From Fervidobacterium pennivorans DSM 9078 (GTDB lineage Bacteria; Thermotogota; Thermotogae; Thermotogales; Fervidobacteriaceae), in NCBI RefSeq assembly GCF_000235405.2, contig NC_017095.1, positions 1,017,501 to 1,081,500 on the forward strand: DNA of 64,000 bases. The letters are read 5' to 3'. The notes beneath the pieces were generated by a model. It was not told where the DNA came from. It searched no databases and worked only from the letters and a program-made list of their open reading frames with translations. This document shows positions 62,995 to 64,000 of the stretch, piece after piece. The position numbers and the translations under genes are program-made. Each line of letters begins with the position of its first letter. Position 1 is the stretch's first letter.

Positions 62995-64000
62995 ATGAGA
63001 GTGCTATTTCTTCCTATAGACGAAAGATTTTGCACAAAGGATTATTTCCTACATCTCTGTTCGTCCGTCGGAATAGATGTTCTCGTTCCTGAATATTTCG
63101 GTCTTAAGAAAATACCAGCTGACGTTGACTACATAATTAACTGGTTATTTGAGAACTCAAGTAACTGCGATATAGCAATACTATCATTAGACATGCTTTT
63201 GCACGGTGGACTTGTCCCTTCGAGGTTGGATTACACACAAGAGGAAACGTTAGTCAAACGGCTGAACGTATTATCTCTGTTAAAAAGGCAAAATACTAAC
63301 CTAAAAATATACGTAACAAAAAGTATTACAAGAATCCCGACTTATAATTCGATGGAGGAAGAACCAGATTACTGGGGCTATTTTGGAAAAGCACTTTACG
63401 AGTATTCGCTTGAACTTGCAAAGGGGTCGAAAGTAAAAAAGACAGATATTCCAAATTGGATTATTGAGGACTTTTTGTGGAGAAGAAGGAGAAATCTGAA
63501 AATAATAAGAGAAACCATCAAACTTGTTCGGTCAGAGGTTATAGATTTTCTTACCATCATGCTCGATGACAACTCTGAAGGAAGCCTTGTTTACAAGGAA
63601 GCTTGCGAACTTCATGAGCTGGTCAAGCAACAAGGATTAAGCGACAAAATACAAATCAGAAATGGAGCAGATGAAGCTTCTTTAAGTTTGCTTTCGAAAT
63701 CTCTGTGTGATTACTTTGGTCTCCAACCAACCTTCAAAATTGTTTACAGGAAACCAGAGTACGCCCATCTCGTCCCCCCATATCACAGTGACGATTTAGA
63801 TACGTCAACTAAGTCACATATTGTCGGTGCTGGAGGAAAGTTAACCGACTCAGAACGTGAATTTGATATATTGCTTTACGTAAACAACTTCGCTCCGGAC
63901 GAACCAAGGGAAGCACCTTTTCAAGAAAACTTACATGAACAAGAAAGTCACGACAAATTGAAGCACTTGATAGAGTTAGCCCTTGAGCAAAGCAAAATAA
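62995..64000 (+). CDS. DUF4127 family protein, N-terminal part (continues past the window)
   Basis: The frame from ATG 62995 stays open to the window end. It begins M-R-V-L-F-L-P-I-D-E-R-F-C-T, which matches the start of DUF4127 proteins (K-I-L-Y-L-P-L-D-E-R-P-C-N type), and continues with S-L-D-M-L-L-H-G-G-L-V-P-S-R and L-D-D-N-S-E-G, also typical. Function unknown; members cluster with carbohydrate genes. No Shine-Dalgarno lies close to this ATG; the nearest, GGGAGG at 62921, is on the far side of the inverted repeat. In-frame GTG 62926 and ATG 62956 are possible earlier starts but would add residues not typical of the family. Confidence 0.75.
   Translation, partial: MRVLFLPIDERFCTKDYFLHLCSSVGIDVLVPEYFGLKKIPADVDYIINWLFENSSNCDIAILSLDMLLHGGLVPSRLDYTQEETLVKRLNVLSLLKRQNTNLKIYVTKSITRIPTYNSMEEEPDYWGYFGKALYEYSLELAKGSKVKKTDIPNWIIEDFLWRRRRNLKIIRETIKLVRSEVIDFLTIMLDDNSEGSLVYKEACELHELVKQQGLSDKIQIRNGADEASLSLLSKSLCDYFGLQPTFKIVYRKPEYAHLVPPYHSDDLDTSTKSHIVGAGGKLTDSEREFDILLYVNNFAPDEPREAPFQENLHEQESHDKLKHLIELALEQSKI

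Overview
The window is an ordinary, gene-dense chromosomal segment of a Thermotogales bacterium, most likely of the Fervidobacterium/Thermosipho lineage. The reasons are: AT-rich DNA with strong Shine-Dalgarno sequences and many overlapping genes; the gene order gyrA, archease, lexA, STAS proteins, rpiB, which I recall from Thermotoga maritima (about TM1084 to TM1080); a MalG permease with a very large extracytoplasmic insertion; a MetH without the reactivation domain; a glpA-type dehydrogenase / FAD oxidoreductase / DUF1667 trio; and BamA plus another small putative barrel protein ending in phenylalanine, which fits the outer 'toga'. I see no CRISPR array, insertion sequence, phage or plasmid module.

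Layout. 1-5200 (+): end of a phospholipase-D-like protein, a tRNA t6A enzyme, HslV, DUF503, a YqeK-like hydrolase, an LCP-like membrane protein, a small barrel-like secreted protein and argF. 5300-10460 (-): glycerol-3-phosphate/FAD oxidoreductase operon continuing into Mini-III RNase and an HPr-kinase-like P-loop protein. 10650-14600: tmk (+), a lone fliQ (-), a decayed LVIVD-repeat gene and metH (+). 14600-26100 (-): two membrane-bound J-like proteins, a secreted protein, an AlaX editing protein, gltX, a phosphatase-superfamily protein and the malEFG-type sugar importer. 26100-26420: a densely patterned regulatory region. 26418-34600: a cyclic-2,3-diphosphoglycerate-synthetase-like GTPase (+), a two-component system, tRNA-Ser(CGA), radical SAM, YqeY, HDAC-like protein, rpiB and two STAS proteins. 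34600-42740 (-): lexA, archease, gyrA, metG, a 5'-nucleotidase-fold protein that has lost its metal ligands, and tdk. 42900-51490 (+): tatD, ruvA, an orphan gene, a DRTGG / PHP / histidine-kinase-ATPase trio, bamA, ogg, ftcD and an aldo/keto reductase. 51530-64000: a carbohydrate locus with GH38 alpha-mannosidase (-) diverging from nanE, FAD oxidoreductase, a CUT1 ABC importer, a secreted GHL10-type glycosidase with a CBM9-like tail, and a DUF4127 protein that runs off the window (+).

The genes most likely to work together are those of the last block: extracellular cleavage by the GHL10 protein, import by the binding protein and two permeases, trimming of mannosides by GH38, and entry of ManNAc-6-phosphate into amino-sugar metabolism through NanE. 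The FAD oxidoreductase and DUF4127 protein have unknown steps. This locus is the best candidate for an undescribed system; its substrate cannot be read from the sequence. Promoters in the window repeatedly use an extended -10 of the form TGGTATAAT.
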